Positions 31,885 to 40,583 of a stretch of DNA of 43,649 bases are shown here, piece after piece. How positions within the stretch are numbered: position 1 is the stretch's first letter; each line of letters starts with the position of its first letter. The notes beneath the pieces were generated by a model, which worked only from the letters and a program-made list of their open reading frames with translations, had not been told where the DNA came from and did not search any database. A program made the position numbers and the translations under genes. The stretch comes from Bifidobacterium breve (lineage in GTDB: Bacteria > Actinomycetota > Acidimicrobiia > Acidimicrobiales > Acidimicrobilacustridaceae), in contig CAMCTY010000013.1 in NCBI GenBank assembly GCA_945878725.1, positions 1 to 43,649 on the forward strand. The letters run 5' to 3'.

Positions 31885-33120
31885 ATGAGCATCGATTTCA
31901 GTCTGTCGCCCGAACTCGAAGAGATCCGGGGGAAGGTCCGATCATTCATCACCGACGTCGTTGCGCCGGCGGAACGGCGATTGGAGGCCGACAAGGTTGC
32001 CGAAACCGATCGACGGGCTTATGTGGCCGAACTGCTCGCCCTTCGTGGTCAGGCGCAGGAGCTCGGTCTGTGGCTTCCGCACATGCCGGTTGAATGGGGC
32101 GGCATGGGTCTCGGGCACGTCGAACTCGCGATGGTTCAGGCCGAGTCGGGACGCACACGTCTCGGCCCGTGGGTCCTCAACTGCCAGGCACCCGACGAGG
32201 GCAACATGCACACGCTGCTGCATTGGGGGACTGATGCGCAGAAGGAGAAGTATCTGCGGCCGTTGTGTGAGGGACGGGTCTGGTCATGTTTCGCGATGAC
32301 GGAGCCGGAGGTCGCGGGATCGGATCCGACGCTGATACGGACCAATGCTGTCGCCGACGGCGACGAGTGGGTCATCAACGGACATAAGTGGTTCATCTCG
32401 AATGCGCACCGGGCGAACTTTGCGATCCTCATAGCTCGAACAGAGGATGAGCCCGATCTTCCTCAGGCGGCGAACACCGCGTTCATCGTCGACATCCCGA
32501 CCGAAGGGTGGAACGAGGTTCGCCAGATTGAAACGATGCATGGTTCGACCGGCCACTCGGAGATCGTCATCGAGGACTTGCGCGTCGCTGATGCCAACCT
32601 CCTCGGCGGCCGAGGGCAGGGTCATCGTTTGGGTCAGTATCGACTCGGCCCGGCACGTCTTGCGCATTGCATGCGTTGGATCGCTCAAGCAGAGGTAGCG
32701 CTGGACATGATGGTGGACCGCTCACTCACGCGGTATTCCCACGGGTCGGTTCTCGCCGAGAAGCAAGGGATCCAGTGGCTTATCGCGGATTCGGCGATGG
32801 AGCTCTACCAGTGCAAGCTGATGGTGTTACACGCCGCGTACAAGATCGACCGGGGCGAGGACTTCTCTGCTGAAGTGTCAATGGCCAAGCACTTTGTTGC
32901 TAATTCATTGAATCGAATCATCGACCGCTCCATTCAGGTGCATGGAGCGCTTGGCTACTCGACCGATACGCCACTTGCCCACATGTATCAGCAGGCGCGC
33001 TGGGCCCGGTTCGCCGATGGCGCCGACGAGATCCATCAGATGCGGATCGCACAGCGCACGATCGCGTCGTATCGGGATCATGGAAGCACCCGTGTCGCGA
33101 CGGGAAACCTGCCGATTTAA
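31885..33120 (+). CDS. Acyl-CoA dehydrogenase
   Basis: 411 aa, an FAD enzyme that introduces the alpha-beta double bond in acyl-CoA. The N-terminal helical domain, the middle beta domain (FAMTEPEVAGSDPTLIRTNA, WVINGHKWFISNA) and the C-terminal helical domain (IQVHGALGYSTDTPLAHMYQ, GADEIHQMRIAQ) are in order. The length and the FISNA motif fit the long-chain/ACAD10-11-like or 2-methyl-branched group; chain specificity is not resolvable. The last four codons lie inside a perfect 24-bp palindrome shared with the convergent histidine kinase gene. Confidence 0.92.
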   Translation: MSIDFSLSPELEEIRGKVRSFITDVVAPAERRLEADKVAETDRRAYVAELLALRGQAQELGLWLPHMPVEWGGMGLGHVELAMVQAESGRTRLGPWVLNCQAPDEGNMHTLLHWGTDAQKEKYLRPLCEGRVWSCFAMTEPEVAGSDPTLIRTNAVADGDEWVINGHKWFISNAHRANFAILIARTEDEPDLPQAANTAFIVDIPTEGWNEVRQIETMHGSTGHSEIVIEDLRVADANLLGGRGQGHRLGQYRLGPARLAHCMRWIAQAEVALDMMVDRSLTRYSHGSVLAEKQGIQWLIADSAMELYQCKLMVLHAAYKIDRGEDFSAEVSMAKHFVANSLNRIIDRSIQVHGALGYSTDTPLAHMYQQARWARFADGADEIHQMRIAQRTIASYRDHGSTRVATGNLPI

Positions 33121-33130
33121 ATCGGCAGGT
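33107..33130. terminator. Perfect 24-bp palindrome over two overlapping stop codons
   Basis: ACCTGCCGATTT followed directly by its reverse complement. It forms a 9-bp GC-rich stem with a TTTAAA loop on either strand. It spans the overlapping TAA codons of the convergent dehydrogenase and kinase genes and makes both proteins end in Leu-Pro-Ile. It is probably a bidirectional terminator. Confidence 0.65.
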
Positions 33131-34631
33131 CGATGTCGACCTCGGATTCGTCCTTCGGGGGTTCGACAATCGGCAACTCGACGACGAAGCGCGCTCCAGA
33201 CTCGCCATCGAGTCGGTCTTCGACCCACACGCGTCCACCGTGCAGGCGAACGTGTTCGTCGACGAGAGCCAAACCGAGTCCGACACCGCTATCGGTGGAT
33301 CGGTTACCGCCTTCACCACCTCGCGAGAAGCGATCAAAGATGATTCCCTTGTCTGATTCGGTGACGCCGTCGCCCCGGTCCTCCACGACAATCTGGAGCA
33401 TCCCGTCGAGGCGGTCGATGGTGACCGAGGTGGCACCGCCGGCATAGCGCTCGGCATTGTCGAGAAGGTTGGCGATGACTCGGCCCATTCGACGCTTGTC
33501 GACACGGACAATGGTGTCCGCGACTTCGGGGTCATAACGGACAGGTACGCCGCCACCGCCAAGGACGCTCACGGCCTGAATGACCATCTCGACGGCCATG
33601 ACCTCTTCAAGGTTCAGTTTGATAGCGCCCACGTCGAAACGGGAGATCTCGAGAAGGTCCTCGACGAGTTGCTGAAGCCTGTCGACATCGGCCGAGAGAA
33701 GTCCGAGGGCGGTACGCGACCGCTCGGGGAGCTCGTCGCGCGTGTTTTCGAGAACTTCGACGGTCGCCGCGAGTGTCATGAGCGGCGACCGGAGTTCATG
33801 GCTGACCTCTGAGGCGAAGCGGGCGTCTCGTTCGATCCGGTCTTCGAGGGCTTGGGCCATCTCGTTGAAGGGTGCAGCGATGAGGTCGAGATCAGGATCG
33901 CCGCCGACGGGAAGGCGCGTATCGAGTCGCCCACCCGCGATTGCTTCGGCGGCTCTGCCGACATTGAGTAGCGGAGCGAAGACTCTGCGGCTGGCCCAGA
34001 GTCCGACGAGTCCGCCGCCCACCGTGGTGAGGGCTGACGCTACGAGTAGCGCCAGCGTGAGCCCATCGAGCGTCCGTTGCACATCACGAAGTGAGACGCC
34101 CTCGAAGTATTCGGCACCGAGTTCTGGAATGGGGACGCCAGCTACCAGGTACGAGGTTCCTCGGTAGCTGACGCGGGTTTTGTCGGGTAACCCGGTCTCC
34201 ACAATGTCACGGAGGCTCGTGGGAATGGCCCGTTCACCGAAGGCGACCGGGTTCCCGGCGTACCAGAGACCTTGAAAGTGAAGGACGGGAAGGGTTCCCT
34301 CCGGCGTGGATTGTGACTGGATGGCCTGCTCGACAGTCGAGGGCGAACTTGAAACGACGAGTTGCTCAGAAAGTCTCAGCGCATTCGCGTTGGCACTCGC
34401 AATGACGGCCGCTTCACGCTGGTCGAAGAGGTTTGCCCGTGTGAGCCCAAAGGTGATGACCGAGAGAATGACGGAGAGCATTGCGGCGCCAAGGGCGAAC
34501 GTCAGGATGAGACGAGTCCGAAGTCCGAGTCGGTGGCGCGCTGGCGAAATCCTGCGGGAGCGCCTGCGTGCTTTGCGCTTCTGTGTGAGCGGTTTGACCT
34601 CGGTCGCGGCCGGCCGGGATTCGGTCGTCAC
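33117..34631 (-). CDS. mtrB: Sensor histidine kinase, MtrB-like
   Basis: 504 aa. A basic N-terminal tail is followed by a membrane helix (~39-63), an extracytoplasmic region of about 120 residues, a second helix (~191-212), HAMP (~212-265), HisKA with phospho-accepting His278 (SEVSHELRSPLM), and an HATPase domain (NLLDNAERY, EDRGDGV, GVGLGLALVDEH). It lies 2 bases after the response regulator gene, the mtrA-mtrB order of actinobacteria. MtrB senses cell-wall or division status in mycobacteria. No lpqB follows here; instead a convergent dehydrogenase shares the stop region. The gene name is a best guess among OmpR-type kinases. Confidence 0.85.
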   Translation of the reverse strand: MTTESRPAATEVKPLTQKRKARRRSRRISPARHRLGLRTRLILTFALGAAMLSVILSVITFGLTRANLFDQREAAVIASANANALRLSEQLVVSSSPSTVEQAIQSQSTPEGTLPVLHFQGLWYAGNPVAFGERAIPTSLRDIVETGLPDKTRVSYRGTSYLVAGVPIPELGAEYFEGVSLRDVQRTLDGLTLALLVASALTTVGGGLVGLWASRRVFAPLLNVGRAAEAIAGGRLDTRLPVGGDPDLDLIAAPFNEMAQALEDRIERDARFASEVSHELRSPLMTLAATVEVLENTRDELPERSRTALGLLSADVDRLQQLVEDLLEISRFDVGAIKLNLEEVMAVEMVIQAVSVLGGGGVPVRYDPEVADTIVRVDKRRMGRVIANLLDNAERYAGGATSVTIDRLDGMLQIVVEDRGDGVTESDKGIIFDRFSRGGEGGNRSTDSGVGLGLALVDEHVRLHGGRVWVEDRLDGESGARFVVELPIVEPPKDESEVDIDLPI

Positions 34632-34633
34632 GG

Positions 34634-35314
34634 TCAGGGCTGAAGCTTGTAGCCGAGTCCGCGGATCGTCATCACGTAACGGGGGTTCGCCGGATCGGCT
34701 TCAACCTTCATGCGGAGTCGACGCACGTGGACATCAACGAGTCGACCGTCACCGAAGTAGCCGTAGCCCCAAACTCGTTCAAGGAGCACTTCACGGCTGA
34801 AGACCCGACCCGGAACCGAGGCGAGCTCGACGAGAAGACGGAACTCCGTCTTCGTGAGATGAATCTCGTTGCCACCGCGCATGACGATCCCCTCATCGGG
34901 GATGATCTCGAGATCACCGAACCGCAAATGCGTGAGTCCGGGTTCGCTGCTTCGTGCCCGACGCAGAAGGGCTCTGATGCGGGCCGAGAGTTCCTTCGGA
35001 GCAAACGGCTTGGTGAGGTAGTCATCCGCACCGGCTTCGAGGCCGGCGACGACGTCGTGGGTGTCGGCACGTGCGGTAACCATGACGATCGGGACGTCAC
35101 TGGCACGACGGATGGCACGACAGACGTCGAAGCCATCAATGCCGGGAAGCATGATGTCAATCAGTACGACGTCAGCGGGATGGCGGGTGAAGGCCGCAAG
35201 GGCGTCCTCACCGTTGTCGGCCTCTTCGACCTCCCAGCCTTCATCCTCCAGCGCCATTTTCACGGCGGTGCGGATTCGCTCGTCGTCTTCGACTGTGAGG
35301 ATGCGGGTGCCCAT
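34634..35314 (-). CDS. mtrA: OmpR-family response regulator, MtrA-like
   Basis: 226 aa. The receiver domain has phosphorylation site Asp53 (VVLIDIMLPGIDGFDV), the acidic pair VEDDE, Thr in MVTARAD and Lys in TKPF. The C-terminal winged helix (~130-226) contains LTKTEFRLLVELASVPGRVFSREVLLERVWGYGYFGDGRLVDVHVRRLR and ends RYVMTIRGLGYKL. Length and sequence match MtrA, the essential regulator of wall hydrolases and replication genes in actinobacteria. It is the first gene of the pair. Confidence 0.88.
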   Translation of the reverse strand: MGTRILTVEDDERIRTAVKMALEDEGWEVEEADNGEDALAAFTRHPADVVLIDIMLPGIDGFDVCRAIRRASDVPIVMVTARADTHDVVAGLEAGADDYLTKPFAPKELSARIRALLRRARSSEPGLTHLRFGDLEIIPDEGIVMRGGNEIHLTKTEFRLLVELASVPGRVFSREVLLERVWGYGYFGDGRLVDVHVRRLRMKVEADPANPRYVMTIRGLGYKLQP

Positions 35315-35373
35315 AACCCGACCATCTTCCCCGAAGAACCCGCCGGCCGGGGGCCAATGTCCGGAAATATTTG

Positions 35374-36174
35374 TCAGGCGCCGGCGGCGCCGCTTGCCGC
35401 GAGCAAATCGCGAAGTGCGGCAAACAGTGCTGGTGGGCCCGCAAGGCAGAAGTCGAACTCGGGTTCGCCGCCATCAAGATTTCCCACAATCGCGCCGGCC
35501 TCGGTGGCAATGAGTGCTCCGGCGGCATGATCCCAGGGTTGGAGACCGCGTTCCCAGTAGGCGTCGATTCGTCCGCAGGCGACCGAACAGAGATCGACCG
35601 ACGCGGCACCCATGCGGCGGATGTCGCGGATATGAGGGATGACCTTTCCGAGCACCTCGGCTTGGCGTCTCCGTCGTTCGGCCTCGTAGGAGAACCCCGT
35701 TCCGACGAGAGCGTTTGCGAGGTTGGACTGGGTCGATGCGGTTATCGGTTTTCCATTCCGGAACGATCCGCCGCCGATAGTTGCGGTGAATACCTCGCCG
35801 TGGAGCGGATCGTTGACGACGCCGACTGAGATAATTCCATCGATCTCAACTGCGATCGAGACGGCGAATCCGGGATGACCGTAGAGGTAGTTCGTTGTTC
35901 CGTCGATTGGATCAATCACCCAGCGGACGCCGCTGGTACCGACCCGATCGGTTCCTTCTTCGCCGAGAATCCCATCGTCGGGACGTGCGAGCAGAATCCC
36001 GTCGACGATGAGACGCTCAGAAGCTTGGTCGATCTCAGTGACCATGTCGGTGCCGGTTGTCTTCGTGGTGACCACGACTCGGTCGCGGGTCAGACCTTCG
36101 AGAAGTAGATCGGCTGCATCCGAAGCGAGTTGGACGGCGAGCGCAAGAAGGTTGTCGGTTCCGTCGAGATCCAC
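35374..36174 (-). CDS. Inositol monophosphatase family protein
   Basis: 266 aa from GTG 36174. Metal-binding motifs are GEEG (ILGEEGTDR), WVIDPIDGTTNYLYGHP, and WDHAAGALIATEAGA near the C-terminus. The family dephosphorylates inositol 1-phosphate, and some members histidinol phosphate or fructose 1,6-bisphosphate; SuhB/ImpA-type activity is likely. It is preceded 5 bases upstream by a small membrane-protein gene, so the two are an operon. The last five codons (GAAGA) form a GC hairpin, and 59 bases separate the stop from mtrA. Confidence 0.88.
   Translation of the reverse strand: MDLDGTDNLLALAVQLASDAADLLLEGLTRDRVVVTTKTTGTDMVTEIDQASERLIVDGILLARPDDGILGEEGTDRVGTSGVRWVIDPIDGTTNYLYGHPGFAVSIAVEIDGIISVGVVNDPLHGEVFTATIGGGSFRNGKPITASTQSNLANALVGTGFSYEAERRRRQAEVLGKVIPHIRDIRRMGAASVDLCSVACGRIDAYWERGLQPWDHAAGALIATEAGAIVGNLDGGEPEFDFCLAGPPALFAALRDLLAASGAAGA
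35377..35391 (-). terminator. Hairpin made of the last five codons of the inositol phosphatase gene
   Basis: On the minus strand GGCGCC-GCC-GGCGCC, then the TGA stop and CAAATATTT. A 6-bp all-GC stem with a 3-base loop and a weak U-rich tail; a likely intrinsic terminator folded from coding sequence. Confidence 0.5.
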
Positions 36175-36179
36175 GACGC

Positions 36180-36548
36180 TCAGCGAACCCGAGGTTGCTG
36201 GCGCACGCCACCCGTTGGCGGGGGAGTGCGACGCCGCCCGTCAATGGCGTCTGGATTTACCGATTTGATGGTCTTCCATTCGCCCATGGCCCGAAGAGTC
36301 AGGACAACGACAACTGCGGTGCCGCCCGCGGCGATGAGTGCACCGAGAACGGCCCCAACTCCGGTCCAGATCGAGGCGTCACCAGTTGTCTGGAGATCGG
36401 CGAAGGCGTAGCCGATCGCTCCGCCGGCTGCACCGGCGAGAACGATCGCGACAAACGCAAGCACTCTCGCCCCGACGGGAGGGAGTGCGGTTTGGGCGGC
36501 GGGGGCACCAACTGAGGTGCCCGAATCTTGGTCATCGATCTGTGGCAT
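36180..36548 (-). CDS. Small two-helix membrane protein, function unknown
   Basis: 122 aa from ATG 36548. A hydrophilic N-terminus (~25 residues) precedes two membrane helices (~27-50 and 61-86) and a basic tail (RRRTPPPTGGVRQQPRVR). No family is recognised. TACGAT lies 7 nt before the ATG, so it is probably leaderless. It is divergent from the ppm1-like gene and 5 bases upstream of the inositol phosphatase gene. Confidence 0.72.
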   Translation of the reverse strand: MPQIDDQDSGTSVGAPAAQTALPPVGARVLAFVAIVLAGAAGGAIGYAFADLQTTGDASIWTGVGAVLGALIAAGGTAVVVVLTLRAMGEWKTIKSVNPDAIDGRRRTPPPTGGVRQQPRVR

Positions 36549-36555
36549 CACCCCG

Positions 36556-36561
36556 ATCGTA
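36556..36561 (-). promoter_or_regulatory. Putative -10 box (TACGAT) of the small membrane-protein gene
   Basis: TACGAT on the minus strand, seven bases before ATG 36548. Confidence 0.5.
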
Positions 36562-36605
36562 TGGCGCAGCGAACGGGTGCGCGCCCTCGGGGTGGTTTCG
36601 CCTCC

Positions 36606-36611
36606 TACAGT
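36606..36611 (+). promoter_or_regulatory. Putative -10 box (TACAGT) of the ppm1-like gene
   Basis: TACAGT, seven bases, then GTG 36619. It decides the start against longer upstream extensions. Confidence 0.5.
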
Positions 36612-36618
36612 TGCGGGC

Positions 36619-37359
36619 GTGAAGCCGTTGGTCATACTCCCCACATACAACGAAGCTGAGAACATCGTCGAGGTTCTCGAGCGAGCCCGGGAAGCAGTTC
36701 CGGGCATCGACATACTCGTTGTCGACGACGGGAGCCCGGACGGCACCGCAGACCGTGCCGAACGCTGGGCGGCCGAGAACGGCGGCGCACTCACGGTTCT
36801 ACGCCGCGGAGCCAAAGCTGGTTTGGGCTCGGCCTATCGCGCCGGTTTCGCACAGGGCCTCGAGCGCGGTTTCGATGCGCTCATCGAAATGGATTCCGAT
36901 CTTTCTCATGATCCGGCCGCGCTTCCTTCATTGATCAGTGCCGTCGAGCGCGGTGCCGATCTGGCGATCGGTTCTCGGTACGTGCCAGGTGGCGCTATTC
37001 CGGATTGGCCCAAGCATCGTGAATGGCTCTCACGCGGAGGAAACCGCTACGCGGCGTCCATGCTTGGACTCAAGGTTCGTGATGCGACGGCCGGATTCCG
37101 TTGCTATGCAGCTCCGATGCTTTCGAGGATTCCCCTCGATTCGATTACTGCTGATGGCTATGGGTTCCAGATCGAGATGGCGTACAACGTGGCTCGACGG
37201 GGTGGTCGTATTGTCGAAGTTCCGATCAGCTTCACCGATCGAATCCGCGGGACGTCCAAGATGTCGGGGCGGATTGTTGTCGAAGCGCTCACTCTCGTGA
37301 CGTGGTGGGGATTGCGCGATCGCGTCATCCATCGCCGTCGCCCGCTGGCCGACGCGTAG
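36619..37359 (+). CDS. ppm1: Polyprenol monophosphomannose synthase
   Basis: 246 aa from GTG 36619. A GT2 GT-A fold: VILPTYNEAENIVEVLERA, ILVVDDGSPDGTAD, IEMDSDLSHDPAALPSL (DxD-like metal site), IGSRYVPGGAIPDWP and RDATAGFRCY. It moves mannose from GDP-mannose to a polyprenol phosphate, making the donor for lipomannan and protein mannosylation. It is the single-domain form, without the acyltransferase (Lnt) domain fused in M. tuberculosis Ppm1. Gene order ppm1-NUDIX-dinB is tight (3-base gap, then a 4-bp overlap). It fits with pimB elsewhere in the window. Confidence 0.9.
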   Translation: MKPLVILPTYNEAENIVEVLERAREAVPGIDILVVDDGSPDGTADRAERWAAENGGALTVLRRGAKAGLGSAYRAGFAQGLERGFDALIEMDSDLSHDPAALPSLISAVERGADLAIGSRYVPGGAIPDWPKHREWLSRGGNRYAASMLGLKVRDATAGFRCYAAPMLSRIPLDSITADGYGFQIEMAYNVARRGGRIVEVPISFTDRIRGTSKMSGRIVVEALTLVTWWGLRDRVIHRRRPLADA

Positions 37360-37362
37360 CCC

Positions 37363-37848
37363 ATGCGCGATTGGGTGGTGGGCGGAGCGGTTCTCGAGAG
37401 CCCCGAGGGTCTACTGCTCGTAAACAATCGTCGTCAGGACGGAAGCACGGACTGGAGTCCGCCCGGTGGCGTGATTGACGAAGGCGAATCAGTGATCGAC
37501 GGACTCGCCCGGGAAGTGCTCGAGGAAACGGGACTTGTTGTCACCGAATGGGCCGGGATGATTTACGAGATCGAAGCCGAAGCTCCCGACATGGGATGGC
37601 GGTTGCGGGTCGAGGCGTGGAGAGCAATTGCGTGGCACGGCGAACTTCGTTTCGACGATCCAGACGGAATTGTCGAAACGGCACTCTGGGTTCCTCATGA
37701 CGAGTGTGCGACGCATCTTGCGGGCGTTGCCCCATGGGTCGCAGAACCCGTCATCGAATGGATCGTGAATCGGTGGGAGTCATCGCAGCGATTCAACTAT
37801 CGGATCGAAGGACTCGGCAGGGACGATCTCCGGGTCACGCGGATGTGA
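37363..37848 (+). CDS. NUDIX hydrolase
   Basis: 161 aa. The NUDIX box GGVIDEGESVIDGLAREVLEETGL matches G-x5-E-x7-R-E-U-x-E-E-x-G-U fully. The family hydrolyses nucleoside diphosphates linked to another moiety; the substrate is unknown. WSPPGG precedes the box. Its stop overlaps the GTG of dinB (37845-37848), so a nucleotide-pool cleaning role beside a lesion-bypass polymerase is attractive but unproven. Confidence 0.92.
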   Translation: MRDWVVGGAVLESPEGLLLVNNRRQDGSTDWSPPGGVIDEGESVIDGLAREVLEETGLVVTEWAGMIYEIEAEAPDMGWRLRVEAWRAIAWHGELRFDDPDGIVETALWVPHDECATHLAGVAPWVAEPVIEWIVNRWESSQRFNYRIEGLGRDDLRVTRM

Positions 37849-39176
37849 GCAACTCGCGCATCACCGACCTGCTTCCCGGCGAGAGACCATTCGCCACGAT
37901 TCTCCATGTCGACATGGATGCGTTCTTCGTGTCAGTCGAACTTCTCGATCAGCCGGAACTGAGAGGGCGGCCGGTTGTCGTTGGGGGAGCGGGCGAACGA
38001 GGTGTGGTAGCAGCGGCCTCGTACGAAGCGCGGGCTCACGGTGTCTTTTCGGCGATGTCCTCGGCGCAGGCGCGTCGGCTGTGTCCGCACGCGGTCTTCC
38101 TGCCGGGCCGCCATCATCGCTATGCCGAAGTCAGCGCAAAGATCATGACGATCTTTAGGAGCTACACGCCGTTGGTTGAGCCGCTGTCTCTGGACGAGGC
38201 TTTTCTTGATGTGGCTGGAGCTGCACGTCGAGTTGGAAGCGCAACCACTATTGCCACGTTGATCCGCCAACAGGTCCTTGATGACGAGGGGCTGACATGT
38301 TGCGTGGGCGTCGCCGGAACGAAGTTCATTGCCAAGCTCGCGTCGGAAGCGGCGAAGCCGAAAGCATCAACGAAGGGTCCGCAGTTCGGAACGGGTGTGT
38401 TTGTCGTCGAGCCGGCGGACACGCTTTCTTTTTTGCGGCCGCTGCCGGTTCAGGCGCTCTGGGGTGTGGGGCCCGCAACCTTCGCGAAGTTGGAACGTAT
38501 GGGAGTTGCGACCGTTGGCGATCTTGCCGACCTCCCCGAAGCCAATGTTGTGTCGGCACTGGGTCGGAGCCAGGGACGTCATCTCCATTCATTGGCGACC
38601 GGGATCGACAACCGGATTGTTGAAGCCGAACGTCAGATCAAATCGATTGGTCACGAGGAAACGTTCGTCAAAGATCATCATCAACGTTCGACACTCGAGC
38701 GTGAACTCGTGGGATTCGCCGATGCGGTTGCAACCCGGTTACGAAAATCTGAACTCGTATGCCGCACTGTGCAGATCAAGATTCGCTTTGGAGACTTCAA
38801 CACCATCACGCGTTCGACGACTCTCGATGTCCCTACGGACGACGCGCCCACCCTCCTCCAGACAGCACGCGCCCTTCTCGCTCAGGTTGATCCATCGGCA
38901 GGAGTTCGCCTGCTCGGTCTCTCGGCAAGCGGTCTTGCCCCTATCGGAGCCAGACAATTGACCCTTGACGAGGCGGCAAATGGGCCGGGATGGGAAGACG
39001 CCAGTCGCACGATCGATGAGATCCGAGCCCGTTTCGGAGCGGGTTCAATCGGGCCTGCCGTGCTGGTTGGTCCGGAGGGAATCGACTCGAAGGGTCAGCA
39101 GGGCCAGCAATGGGGCCCGAACGTCTCTGACGATTCCGATCGTCCCGGGCGCGCCAGCGGTTTGTCCCCTGGGTGA
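37845..39176 (+). CDS. dinB: DNA polymerase IV, Y-family
   Basis: 443 aa from GTG 37845. The catalytic palm starts with LHVDMDAFFVSVELL and continues with ASYEARAHGVFSAM, the second metal motif SLDEAFLDV and CVGVAGTKFIAKLAS. Helix-hairpin-helix thumb (VGPATFAKLERMGVATVGDL) and little-finger domains follow. The polymerase copies damaged templates. The tail after ~410 (QQGQQWGPNVSDD) lacks the usual QLxLF beta-clamp motif; QLTLDE at ~378 could serve instead. It is co-translated with the NUDIX gene. Confidence 0.92.
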   Translation: MSNSRITDLLPGERPFATILHVDMDAFFVSVELLDQPELRGRPVVVGGAGERGVVAAASYEARAHGVFSAMSSAQARRLCPHAVFLPGRHHRYAEVSAKIMTIFRSYTPLVEPLSLDEAFLDVAGAARRVGSATTIATLIRQQVLDDEGLTCCVGVAGTKFIAKLASEAAKPKASTKGPQFGTGVFVVEPADTLSFLRPLPVQALWGVGPATFAKLERMGVATVGDLADLPEANVVSALGRSQGRHLHSLATGIDNRIVEAERQIKSIGHEETFVKDHHQRSTLERELVGFADAVATRLRKSELVCRTVQIKIRFGDFNTITRSTTLDVPTDDAPTLLQTARALLAQVDPSAGVRLLGLSASGLAPIGARQLTLDEAANGPGWEDASRTIDEIRARFGAGSIGPAVLVGPEGIDSKGQQGQQWGPNVSDDSDRPGRASGLSPG

Positions 39177-39278
39177 ATGTTTCGGGTTCTCGCGTTGTCC
39201 TTCTGGAAGTTCCGTGGGAGACTCGGATCCAAGGAAGTTGCGGTAACGGATGGACGATTTGTGAAGGGAAGTAGTGCA

Positions 39279-39659
39279 ATGCCACTTTCAGAGGACGAAC
39301 AGCGGATTCTCAGTGAAATTGAGCAGCAGCTGTACCAGACCGATCCTGCACTGGCGCGCGACATCGCCGACACGACCGTCTACACCGATGCCACACGGAA
39401 TCTGAAATGGTCCGTTTTTGGTTTCATCGTGGGTTTGGCTGTGTTGATCTTCACCCTCGGCATTTCCTTTCTTCTTGCCTTCGGCGGATTCCTGATCATG
39501 CTTGTTTCCGCTCTCGCGGCGGAGCGCAATGGTCGCCATCTCGGCAAGGTCGGCGTTCAGCAGATGACGCAGTCGCAGAAAACAGCAGGGATACGCGACG
39601 CCCTCGGCAGCACCGGTTCGCGTCTCAAAGACCGCATGCGCCGTCCTGAAGACGACTGA
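39279..39659 (+). CDS. DUF3040 membrane protein
   Basis: 126 aa from ATG 39279, with GAAGGGAAG upstream. The N-terminus MPLSEDEQRILSEIEQQLY is the hallmark of actinobacterial DUF3040 proteins. Two membrane helices (~45-62 and 64-82) and a basic tail follow. The function is not known. An upstream in-frame ATG at 39177 has no ribosome site and adds unlike sequence. The 102 bases between dinB and this gene hold nothing else I recognise. Confidence 0.85.
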   Translation: MPLSEDEQRILSEIEQQLYQTDPALARDIADTTVYTDATRNLKWSVFGFIVGLAVLIFTLGISFLLAFGGFLIMLVSALAAERNGRHLGKVGVQQMTQSQKTAGIRDALGSTGSRLKDRMRRPEDD

Positions 39660-39686
39660 CACCTTCTCAACAGTTTGGATGAACGC

Positions 39687-40583
39687 GTGACGGGGTCGGA
39701 CAGTTCCGCGACCGCTCTGGCGATCGATATCGGCGGAACCAAACTTGATGTGGGGCTCGTCGCCGCCGACGGTTCGGTGATTATTCGTCATCGTGCGTCG
39801 ACCCCCGTGAACGGATCAGGCGATGAGTTGTTCGGCGTCATCGCCGATCTTGTCGGCACAGTTCTTTCGTCAACAGACGTTTCGCCAACGGTGTGCGGCG
39901 TGGGTACCGGCGGCCCGATGACAGGTCAAGGTCTCTCCGTATCTCCGGTGAACATTCCGGCGTGGCGAGAGTTCCCGCTTCTCACTCGCGTCGAGGAACT
40001 GACCGGGCTGCCGACGTTTGTCGACAACGATGCAAAAGCTCTAGCAATCGCCGAAGGGCGCTTCGGCGCAGCTGTTGGGGTCGACAACTATCTCGCCATG
40101 GTCGTGTCCACCGGAGTTGGCGGCGGGATCGTGTTGGATGGTCGATTGCTGAATGGTGCCGACGGGAATGCCGGTCATGTCGGCCACATTTGCGTCGAGC
40201 CCGATGGTCGACTCTGTGGATGCGGCGCGAGGGGATGTCTTGAGGCAGAAGCATCGGGAACGGCGATAGCCACCATCACCGGTCGACCGGCGAAGGATGC
40301 TTCGGCGGAGGTCATCGAACGAACCGGCATGCTCGTCGGCCGTGCGGTCGCGAGTGTGGCCAATCTTCTCGACCTCCGTCTCGCCGTCGTGGCCGGTTCG
40401 GTTGCGCTCGGTTTCGGTGCACCATTCTTTGCCGCGGCGCGGGCGGAGATCACCGAACGTGCTCGGCTCGATCATTCACGCAATCTGGAGATTTGTGCGG
40501 GCGGGCTTGGGAGCGATGGACCCCTGATTGGTGCCGCCTGTGTCGGGTGGGCCGGGCTCGGGTCGGTAGTGTCGCCAGCGTGA
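39687..40583 (+). CDS. ROK-family sugar kinase
   Basis: 298 aa from GTG 39687 (a TTG four codons upstream is possible). The phosphate motif is AIDIGGTKLDVGL, then GVGTGGPMTG, FVDNDAKALAIAEGRFG, VVSTGVGGGIV and the zinc/ROK motif CGCGARGCLE. It is shorter than the ROK enzyme at 27376 and has HVGHICVEPDG in the GH position. Glucokinase, N-acetylglucosamine kinase or fructokinase are all possible. The stop overlaps the GTG of a small conserved gene (40580-40583). Confidence 0.85.
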   Translation: MTGSDSSATALAIDIGGTKLDVGLVAADGSVIIRHRASTPVNGSGDELFGVIADLVGTVLSSTDVSPTVCGVGTGGPMTGQGLSVSPVNIPAWREFPLLTRVEELTGLPTFVDNDAKALAIAEGRFGAAVGVDNYLAMVVSTGVGGGIVLDGRLLNGADGNAGHVGHICVEPDGRLCGCGARGCLEAEASGTAIATITGRPAKDASAEVIERTGMLVGRAVASVANLLDLRLAVVAGSVALGFGAPFFAAARAEITERARLDHSRNLEICAGGLGSDGPLIGAACVGWAGLGSVVSPA

